A stretch of 64,000 nucleotides of DNA from Bradyrhizobium diazoefficiens (GCF_018131185.1 NZ_JAFCJE010000009.1:124001-188000), one strand, 5' to 3'. Positions 34,069 to 45,002 are shown, counted from the stretch's first letter. Program-made: numbers and translations. Notes: generated by a model from the letters alone, not told the origin.

Positions 34069-34500
34069 ATGAAGAAACTTTCGTCCCAACCTTGCCTGAT
34101 CGCCCGGAGCCTGGCGCTGGTCGGGGACGCGTGGAGCATGCTGATCATGCGCGATGCCCATGCGGGGCTGACCCGCTTCGACGATTTTCGCAAGAGTCTC
34201 GGTATCGCGCCGACGATGCTAACGGGGCGGCTTTCAACGCTGGTTGACGAAGGGTTGTTGGAGAAACGCCGCTATTCAGACCGTCCGCCACGCGACGAAT
34301 ATGTGCTGACGGAAGCCGGACGCGACTTCTTGCCCGTCCTGTTTGCGATTGGCGCGTGGGGACGCAAGCATCGCGGCGGCGGCAAGGTGACCCGGTTCTT
34401 CGATGCCGAGAACGGAACGGAGATTGATCCCCTCACCATCGACCGCGCGACCGGCGCTCCGATCGGAACGCGTTCCATTCGTGTCGCCGCAGTCGAATGA
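34069..34500 (+). CDS. HxlR-family transcriptional regulator
   Basis: Winged-helix regulator of 143 residues. CLIARSLALVGDAWSMLIMRDAHAGLTRFDDFRKSLGIAPTMLTGRLSTLVDEGLLEKRRY is the family core, given here from residue 9 in pieces: the first helix with GDAWSMLI, recognition helix LTGRLSTL, and wing RRYSDRPPRDEY. A polar tail of about 45 residues follows. The ATG with a preceding AT-rich leader is preferred over the long upstream frame. It probably controls the divergent hydrolase operon. Many relatives sense redox-active or aromatic compounds. Confidence 0.87.
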   Translation: MKKLSSQPCLIARSLALVGDAWSMLIMRDAHAGLTRFDDFRKSLGIAPTMLTGRLSTLVDEGLLEKRRYSDRPPRDEYVLTEAGRDFLPVLFAIGAWGRKHRGGGKVTRFFDAENGTEIDPLTIDRATGAPIGTRSIRVAAVE

Positions 34501-34579
34501 GCAATTCGCTTGGCATCTTCAGCTTGTGCGATCGCGAGCGCGGCAACATAGACTTCGAAGCAATAAACCTGAGAGAGTT

Positions 34580-35401
34580 TCACCTGTAGGATGGCGGACG
34601 TTTCTCGATGAATGCCCGGACGGCTTCGGTGTGCTGCGCAGTGCCCGCCGCGAGGACCATCCTCTCGGCCTCCTGATCCAGTGACGTCAAGAAGTCGGCC
34701 GTCAGCGCAAGGTCGAGATTATCCTTCATGGAGGCATAGGCGCTCGCCGGACCATTCGCCAATGCTCTCGCCATTTCGAATGCTTCGCTTTGCAGTTCGG
34801 AATCAGGTACCACGCGATTGACCAGCCCCAATGCTTCGCAGCGCCGTGCACTGACCCGTTCAGACAGAAACATCAGTTCGCGGGCACGCGACGTTCCGGC
34901 CAGCCGGGTCAAGAGCCACGAAATGCCGTAATCGCCGGTAAGCGCAATCCTGGCGTAGCCAGTCGTCATGATGGCGGATTCGGCTGCAATACGAATGTCG
35001 CAGGCGAGCGCGATCGCAAGTCCGGCGCCGGCCGCCGGACCCGGCAGGGCCGCAATGGTGGGTTTGCGCACCGAAACGAGTACGCCGGTCAAGGTGCGCT
35101 GACGTTCCCTCAATCGCGCAACCTTGTCGCTGACTGACATCGCCGGCGCGGCAGAGTTGCTGCCCATCCCCTTGACGTCGCCGCCCGAGCAGAAAGCGGT
35201 ACCCGCGCCGGTAATCAGCAGGGCTCCGACTTCGGGATCGTCTCCATTCTGCTTGATCATCCGGCGCAATGCCGGCGTGAGATGGTCGGACAGCGAATTC
35301 CGGGCCTCCGGCCGGTTCAAGGTGATCACGGCGACGCGATCCCGAATAACACACAGCAGCTCGTCCGTTCCGGTATCAACTGAGATTGGCCCATCAGTCA
35401 T
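34580..35401 (-). CDS. Enoyl-CoA hydratase/isomerase family protein (ECH-2)
   Basis: A 273-residue crotonase. Oxyanion-hole segments are AFCSGGDVKG (69-78) and GPAAGAGLAI (121-130). At the catalytic positions the sequence reads YARIALTGDYGISWLL, with Asp157 near the second acid and no clear first glutamate, so isomerase-type chemistry is as likely as hydration. It is the last gene of module III, 87 bases after SDR-B, and is not closely similar to ECH-1. Confidence 0.87.
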   Translation of the reverse strand: MTDGPISVDTGTDELLCVIRDRVAVITLNRPEARNSLSDHLTPALRRMIKQNGDDPEVGALLITGAGTAFCSGGDVKGMGSNSAAPAMSVSDKVARLRERQRTLTGVLVSVRKPTIAALPGPAAGAGLAIALACDIRIAAESAIMTTGYARIALTGDYGISWLLTRLAGTSRARELMFLSERVSARRCEALGLVNRVVPDSELQSEAFEMARALANGPASAYASMKDNLDLALTADFLTSLDQEAERMVLAAGTAQHTEAVRAFIEKRPPSYR

Positions 35402-35488
35402 GGTTTCTGACCCTTCAAGTCTCTGCGCGACCTCTCAAAATGAGCAAGCGCGTTAGCGATTGTGACCGTCTTTCTCGTCGGCCGAGCA

Positions 35489-36193
35489 TCACCACGTTTC
35501 GTTGAATGGCCGCAGTTCCGTCAGGAATGACCAGGCCGATCGATCCTGACCGTAGAGATGGTACAGTTCGTCGGCGATCGCGGCAGGCTTGATGAAGAAA
35601 TCGTCCGGTCTGTCACTCATCCGCGCGCGCATCCGGGGCGTGTCGATCACGGCGTCAATGAGAACATAGGAGACGTGGACGCCGAGAGGCCCGACGTCAC
35701 GTGCGATCGACTCGGCCAGAATGCGCTGCGCCGCCTTCGTCGGCGCGAAGCCGGCGAAATTGGCCTTGCCTCGGATCGACGACGTGTTGCCAGTCACCAG
35801 GATTGCGCCCTTGCCCCGATCGATCATGTCGGGCGCCACTTCCCGTGACAGGTACAATAGGCCCATCACGTTGACCTCGAAGTTGCCCTTCAGCATCTTC
35901 GGATCGATCTCGCGAAAACTCCCCCAACCCCCACCGACCGCGTTGTGGATGAGAACTTCAGCCGCGCCAAAGCGGCGCTTTATGTCGGCGACCACGGTCC
36001 GCACCTGGCCCTCGTCCGACACGTCGCAAGTCACCGCGTGCACGTCCGGAAGCTCTTGCGCAAGCCGATTGATGAGCTCCGCTGAGCGGGCAAGCGCGAT
36101 GATACGAAACCCGCCAGCAGAGAAGCGCTTGACGATGGCCGCGCCCGTGCCCGGCCCCACCCCAGTCACGATCGCGATTGGTTTCTCGGTCAT
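35489..36193 (-). CDS. Atypical SDR (SDR-B)
   Basis: A 234-residue Rossmann protein with VTGVGPGTGAAIVKRF (9-24) and HNAVGGG. The catalytic Tyr is replaced: Phe149-Ala-Pro-Thr-Lys153. Ser at the usual position is retained (NTSSI). It ends LTELRPFNETW, the shared tail. It follows the molybdopterin oxidoreductase by 17 bases, so they are almost certainly co-transcribed, and may act on the same substrate. Confidence 0.85.
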   Translation of the reverse strand: MTEKPIAIVTGVGPGTGAAIVKRFSAGGFRIIALARSAELINRLAQELPDVHAVTCDVSDEGQVRTVVADIKRRFGAAEVLIHNAVGGGWGSFREIDPKMLKGNFEVNVMGLLYLSREVAPDMIDRGKGAILVTGNTSSIRGKANFAGFAPTKAAQRILAESIARDVGPLGVHVSYVLIDAVIDTPRMRARMSDRPDDFFIKPAAIADELYHLYGQDRSAWSFLTELRPFNETW

Positions 36194-36210
36194 TTGACGC
36201 TCCCTTCGAG

Positions 36211-38532
36211 CTATTGTCCGGCCGCTCTCTCATGAATTCGCTCGGACTGCGACTGATAGGCGGCAGCCTCGTGTGCGGACACCAGAGTCAGGCGAACCGC
36301 GACGTTCTTGTGGTAGGGCGTGCCCGCAATGGGGTCGCGGTTGCCGCTCTCGGTGAGCAGATTGATGCGCGGTCCGTTGATTAGGCGTTCCCCGTCCGGC
36401 GAGGGATAAGCCTGGCCGTAGCCGTGCGGCAGCGCCAGCTGGCCATTCCGCATGGAGTCGTCGACCTTGCAGCGGACGACGAGCCGCCCGACGGCCGACT
36501 CCACGGCGATCCAGTCGCCATCCTTCGCACCCAACTCGCGCAGATCGCTCGAATTGATCAACAGGGCGCCGTCCGGATCCTCGCGACGCCAGGCCGGATC
36601 GCGAAAGATCTGGTTGGCGTTGAACATGCGTCGGCCACCAGCCGCCAGTATGAACGGAAACGCGCCTGGCGCGCCCGCAGCTTGCGGATCGAGACGCGCC
36701 AACCATTCCAGCATCTGCGGGACGACCAGCCGAACCTTGCGATCCGAATGGCTGATCAATGACCAGACCTCGTCGTACTCGTGCCGGGTCACCGCCGTGC
36801 CGTGCCGGGCAGCCACGATGGTGTCGAACAGGAGATCTCCGAGCTGCTGGTCCGTCACCTCGTCGGAGGCGCCGATCGCCCGCCGCACCGCTTGCGGCGA
36901 TCGCTTCGCGCAAGCCAGCGCTGCGCTCCACATCGGCGCCGCAGCCGCGGTACCGTCCGGAAGCGTCTGCCCCAGCGTATGATAGAGCACCAGGGCAGGC
37001 ACTGCCGCAGGGTTTTCCGCGATAAAAGCACGAAAGGCCGTGGCAAATTCAGGCCGCGAGCGCCGTGCTATTTCCCGTAGCGGCGCGAGCACATTGTCAC
37101 CCGGCAGAAGCCCCAGGGCGACGGCAAGCCGCGTGTAGATCTCGGGTTCCGGCAAGGTGCCGGCGAGCGGCGGCAAGACACCGGCACGAACGTGAAAATA
37201 GTTCGACGGAAATTCGAAGTTGAAGAGAGTAAATTCGGTCTTCTCGTATTGTGTGGACGCCGGGAGAACGTAATGCGCGAGCCGTGCGGTTTCGGTCATC
37301 GCAACATCGACGACAACGCATAAGTCGAGCGATTGCAACGCGCGCTCCACGGCCCCAGTGTTGGCGGCGGTATTGGCAGGATTGGAACTGTCGATCCAGG
37401 CGCAGCGCAAACGTTCTGGATGGTCCTTCAGCACCGCTTCGGGGAAAATGTTGGGCGGCAATAAGCCCCCAATGATCGCGTCGCCGGTCGGCGCGAATGT
37501 CTGGTTCGGAGAGTTTGCCCATAGCGGTTGAAGCCAGCTATGCAATTGGTTGGTACCTTCGCGGCCGAAATTGCCGGAAAGCATGATCAGGAGCTTTTCA
37601 AGATAGGAGTTGAGAGTCGAGTTGATGCCCTGCTGGATGCCGAGTTCAACCCGAACCACCATGGCCTTCGCCGCCGCAATCATGGCGGCGCAACGCTCCA
37701 GCTCCGCGATGGAAACGTCGGCGGCGGCCGCCCATTCCTGAACCGGGATGTTCAATAGCGCCTGCCTCACTTCCGCGAATCCGATCGTGTGCTTCTCGAT
37801 GAACGCGTGATCGATCCGGTCGGAGCGGACGAGCGTGGCCAGCAGCGCGCCAAGGAGAAACGCATCGGCGCCGGGACGAACCGCAAGATGCAGATCCGCC
37901 ATTTCGGCGGTTTCGGTTCGCCTGGGGTCGATGACGATCAGCTTGCGTGCGGGATCCTTGCGGATCTGATTGAGATGGTCGCGCGCATTGGGGAAGCCGT
38001 GCGCGATCCAGGGATTTGCACCGATGACGAGCAGGAGATCGCAATGATGAACGTCTTCTGTCGTGTGGCAGGTCTGGCTGCCGAACATGTGGCCGTTGAC
38101 CCAGAAATCGCCGGTCTTCTCCTGCGAAAGGGCGTTGAAGACGCTGCGCGAGCCCAGCGCACGCAACAAGCCGCTGGCGTAGGCGCCGCCAGCGTGGTTG
38201 CCCTGCCCACCGCCGCCATAAAGGGCAATGCTCTTGCCGCCAAACCTGTCGACGATGTCCCGCAGCCGCTGCGCGATTTCTGCGATCGCCACGTCCCATT
38301 CGATCTCGTCAAAGCCGCCATCGGCCCGGCGACGCAGCGGAGTCGTGAGCCGATCCCTGTGATGCGCATAATAGGGAATGCGGGTCGCCTTGTTGCACAG
38401 ATAGCCCTGCGACTTCGGGTTTGAACGGTCGCCCCGCACTTTCTCGAGGCGGCCGTCATCTACCAAGACCTCGATACCGCAATTGACGTAACACAGGTTG
38501 CAGGCCGTCTTGAGCCACTTACCGGCCATCAT
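36211..38532 (-). CDS. Molybdopterin-dependent oxidoreductase, single-subunit type
   Basis: A 773-residue protein of the DMSO reductase superfamily, binding Mo-bis-MGD. The N-terminal [4Fe-4S] site is Cys11, 14, 18 and 46. ALYGGGGQGNHAGGAY and VIGANPWIAHGFPNARDHL are pterin-domain segments; SQTCHTTED offers a possible molybdenum-ligand cysteine. The C-terminal GQLALPHGYGQAYP belongs to the molydop_binding domain. There is no Tat signal and no partner subunit gene, so it is probably cytosolic. In module III with an SDR and a crotonase it may hydroxylate or dehydroxylate the substrate. Formate dehydrogenase-like proteins are the nearest alternative. Confidence 0.88.
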   Translation of the reverse strand: MMAGKWLKTACNLCYVNCGIEVLVDDGRLEKVRGDRSNPKSQGYLCNKATRIPYYAHHRDRLTTPLRRRADGGFDEIEWDVAIAEIAQRLRDIVDRFGGKSIALYGGGGQGNHAGGAYASGLLRALGSRSVFNALSQEKTGDFWVNGHMFGSQTCHTTEDVHHCDLLLVIGANPWIAHGFPNARDHLNQIRKDPARKLIVIDPRRTETAEMADLHLAVRPGADAFLLGALLATLVRSDRIDHAFIEKHTIGFAEVRQALLNIPVQEWAAAADVSIAELERCAAMIAAAKAMVVRVELGIQQGINSTLNSYLEKLLIMLSGNFGREGTNQLHSWLQPLWANSPNQTFAPTGDAIIGGLLPPNIFPEAVLKDHPERLRCAWIDSSNPANTAANTGAVERALQSLDLCVVVDVAMTETARLAHYVLPASTQYEKTEFTLFNFEFPSNYFHVRAGVLPPLAGTLPEPEIYTRLAVALGLLPGDNVLAPLREIARRSRPEFATAFRAFIAENPAAVPALVLYHTLGQTLPDGTAAAAPMWSAALACAKRSPQAVRRAIGASDEVTDQQLGDLLFDTIVAARHGTAVTRHEYDEVWSLISHSDRKVRLVVPQMLEWLARLDPQAAGAPGAFPFILAAGGRRMFNANQIFRDPAWRREDPDGALLINSSDLRELGAKDGDWIAVESAVGRLVVRCKVDDSMRNGQLALPHGYGQAYPSPDGERLINGPRINLLTESGNRDPIAGTPYHKNVAVRLTLVSAHEAAAYQSQSERIHERAAGQ

Positions 38533-38542
38533 GGGCGCCTCC

Positions 38543-39160
38543 CTATTTATCGCGTATTGCCTTTTTTGTTCTGCGCCGGGGCTTCTGTCTCCGGCGGTCT
38601 GCGGTCATGCGTCCGGCATCGAGGATGCTATCGGAGAGCTTCCCGGCACCGACAGCACGCGACAGCACGATCGATCCAACCATGGCCGCAATGGCGCCCG
38701 TCGCGATTTGGCGAGCCTGTTGGGGCGTCTCGTCGGGAAGCAGCTCGACAAAGACGTCGATCATATCTTCCAGTTTGGAAGCCAAGGCCCGCCGCTCGCC
38801 GGCACTCGATCGCGCGACATCGGCGGCCAGGGCCGGAAGCGCGCAACCGTGTCTTGGATTGTCGCGATGCCGAGGGCTGAGATAATCGGCGATCAACGCC
38901 TCGAACCGATCCTCGTCGCCCTTCCCGTTCGCCAGCTTCTTCCACCGTTCGACCATTTGGTCCATGGCAAAGGCGATGGCCTCGCCGACAAGCGCGGCAC
39001 GCGAATCGAAATGGTTATAGAACCCACCGTGCGTCAGGCCCGCGAGCTTCATCAACTCGACAACGCTAAGCCCTTCGGCGCCGTTTTGACGCAAGCCGTA
39101 AGAGGCATTTTCGACGATCCGGCTGTGGGTCTGGCGCCTGTGGTCTTCGACGTAACGCAT
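38543..39160 (-). CDS. TetR-family regulator of module III
   Basis: A 205-residue repressor. Its helix-turn-helix is LSVVELMKLAGLTHGGFYNHFDSRAALVGEA in outline (about residues 32-62), followed by a DUF-like C-terminal domain with a CALPALAADVAR segment common in TetR_C. GGGAGGGTCG before the ATG sets the start and removes 30 residues. It ends ten bases before the molybdopterin gene, so it is the first gene of that operon and would autoregulate through the palindrome at 39281. Confidence 0.88.
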   Translation of the reverse strand: MRYVEDHRRQTHSRIVENASYGLRQNGAEGLSVVELMKLAGLTHGGFYNHFDSRAALVGEAIAFAMDQMVERWKKLANGKGDEDRFEALIADYLSPRHRDNPRHGCALPALAADVARSSAGERRALASKLEDMIDVFVELLPDETPQQARQIATGAIAAMVGSIVLSRAVGAGKLSDSILDAGRMTADRRRQKPRRRTKKAIRDK

Positions 39161-39280
39161 CGACCCTCCCTGCAAGCTCATGGGTGACCGGCCGCACGAG
39201 CCGTTCCCATTCCCTCCCTGCAATTCTGGAACCGCGCTATTGCAGACCACGGCAACATTTCATTGCAATGCCCACTATCT

Positions 39281-39300
39281 TATATGACTATCGTCATATA
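39281..39300. promoter_or_regulatory. Near-perfect palindrome, candidate TetR operator
   Basis: TATATGACTATCGTCATATA is symmetric at 18 of 20 positions, with perfect 8-base arms. It lies 29 bases before thiolase and 120 bases before the divergent tetR, so one regulator could control both arms of module III. Confidence 0.65.
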
Positions 39301-39329
39301 ACAACAGCGATCAACAGGAGAAATTGGCC

Positions 39330-40523
<1,194 letters not shown>

Positions 40524-40618
40524 CACCGGCTGACCCGACAAGAAGCGACTCGGCGAGCGGCGCGAACCGCGTCACTCGTCGCCTCGCAACCAAACCTCCT
40601 TCATCAGTGCAAAGTTTC

Positions 40619-41821
40619 ATGCCCGACCGGATCAGGAACAGGCCGCGGGACATTCCCAGCTCCGGCGCCCTGCCGATCGCGGTCCTTTCCGTCCTGGCCG
40701 CGATGGGCACGCTGGCGACCAACATTCTGCTGCCGTCGCTGCCGCAGATTGCGATCTCATTGAACGTCACGACTGCGGCGGTCACGTCCGCCATCACGGT
40801 CTTTCTTGCCGTGTTCGGGGTGGGCCAGCTCCTGGTCGGACCGCTCTCGGATCGCTACGGAAGACGTTGGCCGGTGCTGATCGGATTTGCCGTGTTCTTC
40901 GCCGGCAGCGCTTGGTGCGGTCTGGCAACCGATCTGCCTAATCTCCTCGCCGGCCGCGTCGTGCAGGCGACAGGTGCTTGCGCGACGTCGGTGCTGTCTC
41001 GCGCCATCGCCCGCGACATGTTCAGCGGCGCGGCTCTGGCACGCGCAATGGCGCTCATCATGATCGTTATGTCCGCCGCCCCCGGGTTCTCGCCGCTGCT
41101 GGGCGGCGCACTCGACCACAGCTTCGGATGGCGCGCCGAATTCGCGCTGGTCGCGGCCTTTGCCGCAGTCGGCGCCGTCGCCTACAGCATCGTTCTCGGC
41201 GAAACCCACCATTCGATCCGAACGCCGTTCAATCCGATTGTCATCGGCAGGACCTATGCCGGCCTCATCGGCGACCGTCGCTTCGCTGTCCCCGCGGCCA
41301 CCTCGAGCCTCATCATAGGCGGCTTGTTCTCGATGTTTTCGGCCGCACCGCGCTTGTTCATCGAAGCACTGCACTTCACGCCGATCCAGCTCGGCCTCTT
41401 CTTCGCCGGCACCGTCTTTATCGTATTCGCGGCTGGCATGCTGGCGACGAGATTGGCGCCACGCTACGGGCTCGATAGCCCGATCCGGGCAGCATTGTTG
41501 GCGACAGCGGCCAGCAGCCTTGCGGTTCTGCTCATCTCGGTGGTCAACCCGACTTTCTTGCCGTTCCTGGGCGCGATGAGCGTCTATCTCCTCGGCATGG
41601 GGATTGTCAGCCCACTGGCCACCGCACGCGCTCTCTCGCCATTCGGCAACAAGGCCGGCGCGGCCTCGGCGCTGCTGGGCTTCTGGCAGATGATGACCGC
41701 CGCGATCGGCGTGTGGCTTGCTGCCACGGTGTCGCATGAAGCGATGCTGGCGCTGGGCGTCGTGCTGAGCGGGTTTTCCCTGCTGGCCCTTGGCCTGTAC
41801 GCGCGGGGCCCCGGATCTTGA
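40619..41821 (+). CDS. MFS transporter, Bcr/CflA type
   Basis: A 400-residue, twelve-helix facilitator. Motif A is LVGPLSDRYGRRWPVLIG after helix 2, and helix 4 has the drug-exporter sequence LAGRVVQATGACATSVLSRAIARDMF. This is the Bcr/CflA drug-resistance group. It follows thiolase by 95 bases and may share its promoter, so export of a toxic intermediate or uptake of the substrate is as plausible as drug efflux. Confidence 0.88.
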   Translation: MPDRIRNRPRDIPSSGALPIAVLSVLAAMGTLATNILLPSLPQIAISLNVTTAAVTSAITVFLAVFGVGQLLVGPLSDRYGRRWPVLIGFAVFFAGSAWCGLATDLPNLLAGRVVQATGACATSVLSRAIARDMFSGAALARAMALIMIVMSAAPGFSPLLGGALDHSFGWRAEFALVAAFAAVGAVAYSIVLGETHHSIRTPFNPIVIGRTYAGLIGDRRFAVPAATSSLIIGGLFSMFSAAPRLFIEALHFTPIQLGLFFAGTVFIVFAAGMLATRLAPRYGLDSPIRAALLATAASSLAVLLISVVNPTFLPFLGAMSVYLLGMGIVSPLATARALSPFGNKAGAASALLGFWQMMTAAIGVWLAATVSHEAMLALGVVLSGFSLLALGLYARGPGS

Positions 41822-41857
41822 TCAGCTTGTGAAGCCACACGCGCTCCCGGCACGGCA

Positions 41858-42511
41858 TCAGGTGCCGTGGAATTCCGGCTTGCTGCTACCCGGCGGGCGC
41901 TTCATCTCGAACATGTTTTCGGTCCTGACCTCGAGGTAATCTCCACCCCGGCCGGCACGCAATATCGGACGCGCAAGTGCCGTGTTGTAGACGCCGTCCT
42001 CGATCAACGATTTGTCGATGTAGACCGCGACAACCTCGCCAAGCACGAACCAACCTTCGACCTTTTCACCGCGTGCGTTGGCCAGTTGGGAGACCTCGAC
42101 GACCTTACATTCCATGGCGGCCCTGCTCTCGCCCACTCGCGGCACGTCAACATGGCGCCCGGGTATCGGCGTCAGTCCGGCTGCTTCGAACTCGCTCACG
42201 CCGTGATCGAGCGGTGCCGCTGTCACGTTCATGCGTTCGCCGAGATCCATGGTGACCAGATTCCAGACGAACTCGCGGGTCTCGCTGACGTTCTTGACCG
42301 TGTCCTTCCACGAAATCGAGGAGAATCCGATGATCGGAGGATCGTAGAGGAACGCGTTGAAGAAGCTGTACGGCGCGAGGTTGAGTTGACCAGCCGCATT
42401 ACGCGACGAGATCCAGCCGATCGGACGCGGCGCGACAATCGCGTTGAACGGATTATGCCGGAGCCCGTGGCCCTTCGATGGCTCGTAATAGTGGAAGTCT
42501 GACGGATCCAT
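41858..42511 (-). CDS. Flavin reductase-like FMN-binding protein
   Basis: A 217-residue protein of the flavin reductase (split-barrel) family. VAPRPIGWISSRNAAGQLNLAPYSFFNAF (about residues 28-56) is the flavin-binding strand region, followed by DTVKNVSETREFVWNLV. Such proteins supply reduced flavin to a monooxygenase or act as flavin hydroxylases/esterases themselves. No monooxygenase is next to it. The start at MDPSDFHYY avoids 51 non-coding-like residues. It ends module IV, 77 bases after SDR-C. Confidence 0.87.
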   Translation of the reverse strand: MDPSDFHYYEPSKGHGLRHNPFNAIVAPRPIGWISSRNAAGQLNLAPYSFFNAFLYDPPIIGFSSISWKDTVKNVSETREFVWNLVTMDLGERMNVTAAPLDHGVSEFEAAGLTPIPGRHVDVPRVGESRAAMECKVVEVSQLANARGEKVEGWFVLGEVVAVYIDKSLIEDGVYNTALARPILRAGRGGDYLEVRTENMFEMKRPPGSSKPEFHGT

Positions 42512-42588
42512 AAGGTCCCTTTCCCGAGGTCGCCGATAGTCGGCGATCGCTCGCCAGTCGAGCTCCATCACACCGCAAGCGGCTCCCG

Positions 42589-43326
42589 CTACCACTTCTC
42601 GCCGAAGGGGCGAATCTCGAGCTCGAAAGTCCAGGCGCTTCTGGGCTGCTGATAGAGCAGCCAATAGGACTCAGCGACCGACGAGGGCGGCATCAAGAGA
42701 TTGGGGTCGTCCAGCGCATTGGGACCGAGCGCCTCGATCCGCCGCTGGCGGACCCATTCGGTATCAACTCCGGAATCGATGATGAGATGGGCCACGTGGA
42801 TGTTCTTTGGACCCAGTTCGCGCGCGGTCGCCTGCGCCACGGCCCGCAGGCCGAACTTCGCGCTGGCGAAGGCTGCGTAGCCGCTTCCGCCGCGAAGGCT
42901 CGCGGTCGCACCGGTGAAGAAGATATTGCCCTTGCCGCGGGGCAGCATCAGGCGGGCGGCCTCACGGCCGGCGAGAAAGCCGGAATAGCAGGCCATCTCC
43001 CAGACCTTGCGGAACACGCGTTCGGTCGTATCCAGGATCGGAAAATTGACGTTGGCGCCGATGTTGAAGATACAAACCTCGAGCGGCGCGTGCTTGTCCG
43101 CGTCGCCGAGAAAGGAGATGATCTCCTCTTCCTTGCGCGCATCGAGAGAGCGCGCGTGGATTTCGCCGCCTGCCGCCTCGATCTCCTTGACCAGGGGCTC
43201 GAGCTTGGCGCCATTGCGGCGCCCGGCGAACACGGTGAAGCCCTCTGAAGCGAACTTCTTGGCGATCTCGCCGCCGATATAGTCTCCGGCGCCGATCACG
43301 GCCACGGTTGCGTTTCTCTTTTGCAA
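42589..43326 (-). CDS. Atypical SDR (SDR-C)
   Basis: A 245-residue Rossmann protein: VIGAGDYIGGEIAKKF at the cofactor site and FNIGANVN in place of NNAG. The catalytic Tyr is Phe153, with Lys157 kept (FASAK). The end FELEIRPFGEKW is the shared tail. It is very like SDR-D, which is encoded divergently beyond the ligase; GATAS, LRAVAQ and ARELGPKNIHV are identical. It follows the ligase by 18 bases within module IV. Confidence 0.86.
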   Translation of the reverse strand: MQKRNATVAVIGAGDYIGGEIAKKFASEGFTVFAGRRNGAKLEPLVKEIEAAGGEIHARSLDARKEEEIISFLGDADKHAPLEVCIFNIGANVNFPILDTTERVFRKVWEMACYSGFLAGREAARLMLPRGKGNIFFTGATASLRGGSGYAAFASAKFGLRAVAQATARELGPKNIHVAHLIIDSGVDTEWVRQRRIEALGPNALDDPNLLMPPSSVAESYWLLYQQPRSAWTFELEIRPFGEKW

Positions 43327-43344
43327 GGATGCCTCCCGGTAAGG

Positions 43345-44946
43345 TTAGATATGTTGCCGGCGGAGTTCGGACTGCACCGGAGGGACTGCGCCACCTTCGC
43401 GCAAGGACTCCGCCAGCTTGTGCTTGAGTATCTTGCCGGTCGAGGTCGCCGGCAAGGCATCAAGTACGATGATTTCGGACGGCCGTTTGTAGGACGTCAG
43501 CTGGGATCGGGCGAAACTCTTCAGAGTCTCGGGCGTCGTGCGCGATCTCGGCAGCAATTGCACGAAGGCGACGATCTCCTCGTTGCCGTCCGCGGCACGA
43601 CCGACCACAGCCGATTGCACGACGTCCTTGTGTGAATTGAGGACCGCTTCGACCTCCGCGGGATAGACGTTGAACCCGGATCGGATGATCATTTCCTTGG
43701 AGCGGCCCACGATGTACAGACAATCGCCGTCGAAACGCGCGAGATCGCCGGTATTGAACCAACCCTCGCTATCAATCACCTTCGCGGTAAGCTCGGGGGC
43801 ACGATAGTACCCCAGCATCACGTTGCGCCCGCGAACATGCAACTCGCCGACTTCACCTGCGGCCGTCGGAAACCCTTCCAGGGTTCGCACCCGCGCCTCC
43901 ACACCCGGCAACAGCGTACCAACCGCCTGATCCGAGCGCGGCCTGTCGAAACGGACGCCTGATATTCCCGGCGAGCATTCGGTGATCCCGTAGCCGTTGA
44001 GCAACGAAAGCCCGAACTCCCTTTCCACACGCAACTTCAGATTCAAATCCAGCGGCGCGCCGGCGACGGCAATCAGGCGCAACGAGCCTCGGGCGAGCTG
44101 CTCCACGCCTGATACGGTCTTGTACTCCAGCAGGCGCTGATAGGTGGCAGGCACGCCATTGAGGATGGTGACACCCTCCTCCGCGATCGCCTTTGCGGTC
44201 GTTGCCGGATCGTACTTGCTGACCATCCGCACCGTGCCGCCGACCATCAGCGTCATGATCAGGAGCGAGATGCCGACGATATGCGAGATCGGCAACACCA
44301 GATAGATCTTGTCGTCCTCGGTCATCCTGCGGAAATATGCGGTGGTTTTCGCACTGATCAGCAGGTTGTCGTGCGAGAGCATCACCCCCTTGGGAGTCCC
44401 CGTCGTGCCCGAGGTGTAGATCAGCACCGCGACCTGTTTTGCGGGATTGGCCTGCACCGGCTCGACGGTCGCGCTTTCGTTGAGCGGACCGACACCAATG
44501 TCTGCAAGTGCGCCAATTCGCCGGTTCTCGGCGCCATGGCGGGAGGCGTGAGCAGCGGCCTCCTTCGAAATGCCCGACGTGAAAAACATCCGGCGGGCGC
44601 CGCTGTGGTCGCGGATCTGGTCCAGTTCGCGCGCCGACAAGCGCGGGTTGGCGACAATCGCCCAGGCGTCGAGCCGGCTCGACGCCAACAGCAAAGCGGC
44701 AAGCGCAATACAGTTTTCGCTGACGAGGATCATCCGATCGCCGGCCCTGATCCCCAGGGACGAGAGTACGGTGGCGATCCCGTCAACGCGCTGCTCCAGG
44801 TCCCCGTAAGTCCAGGAAGCCCCGTCTTCCACCAGCGCAATCCGGCTGGGCGCTCTGGCAACCTGGCTTGCCGTGACTTCATGGATGCGGCTCGGCAAGC
44901 CGACAGCAATCTCGTCGAGACCGATCGCCTCTGACAGCTCCACCAC
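43345..44946 (-). CDS. Acyl-CoA synthetase (AMP-forming), paralogue 2
   Basis: Ligase of 533 residues from a GTG start chosen because GGGAGG lies six bases before it; an ATG at 44970 would give 541 but has no ribosome site. P-loop YTSGTTGTPKG (167-177), NGYGITECSPG, WFNTGDLARF and the late STGKILKHK match paralogue 1. Both share GLPSR[VI]HEV near the start. It heads module IV from the site B promoter. The two ligases may take different acids or duplicate one step. Confidence 0.89.
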   Translation of the reverse strand: MVELSEAIGLDEIAVGLPSRIHEVTASQVARAPSRIALVEDGASWTYGDLEQRVDGIATVLSSLGIRAGDRMILVSENCIALAALLLASSRLDAWAIVANPRLSARELDQIRDHSGARRMFFTSGISKEAAAHASRHGAENRRIGALADIGVGPLNESATVEPVQANPAKQVAVLIYTSGTTGTPKGVMLSHDNLLISAKTTAYFRRMTEDDKIYLVLPISHIVGISLLIMTLMVGGTVRMVSKYDPATTAKAIAEEGVTILNGVPATYQRLLEYKTVSGVEQLARGSLRLIAVAGAPLDLNLKLRVEREFGLSLLNGYGITECSPGISGVRFDRPRSDQAVGTLLPGVEARVRTLEGFPTAAGEVGELHVRGRNVMLGYYRAPELTAKVIDSEGWFNTGDLARFDGDCLYIVGRSKEMIIRSGFNVYPAEVEAVLNSHKDVVQSAVVGRAADGNEEIVAFVQLLPRSRTTPETLKSFARSQLTSYKRPSEIIVLDALPATSTGKILKHKLAESLREGGAVPPVQSELRRQHI

Positions 44947-45002
44947 GACTGACCTCCCGATCGAACCCATGCCGGCTTTTGCGACCCGGCATCTGGCGTC
45001 GG

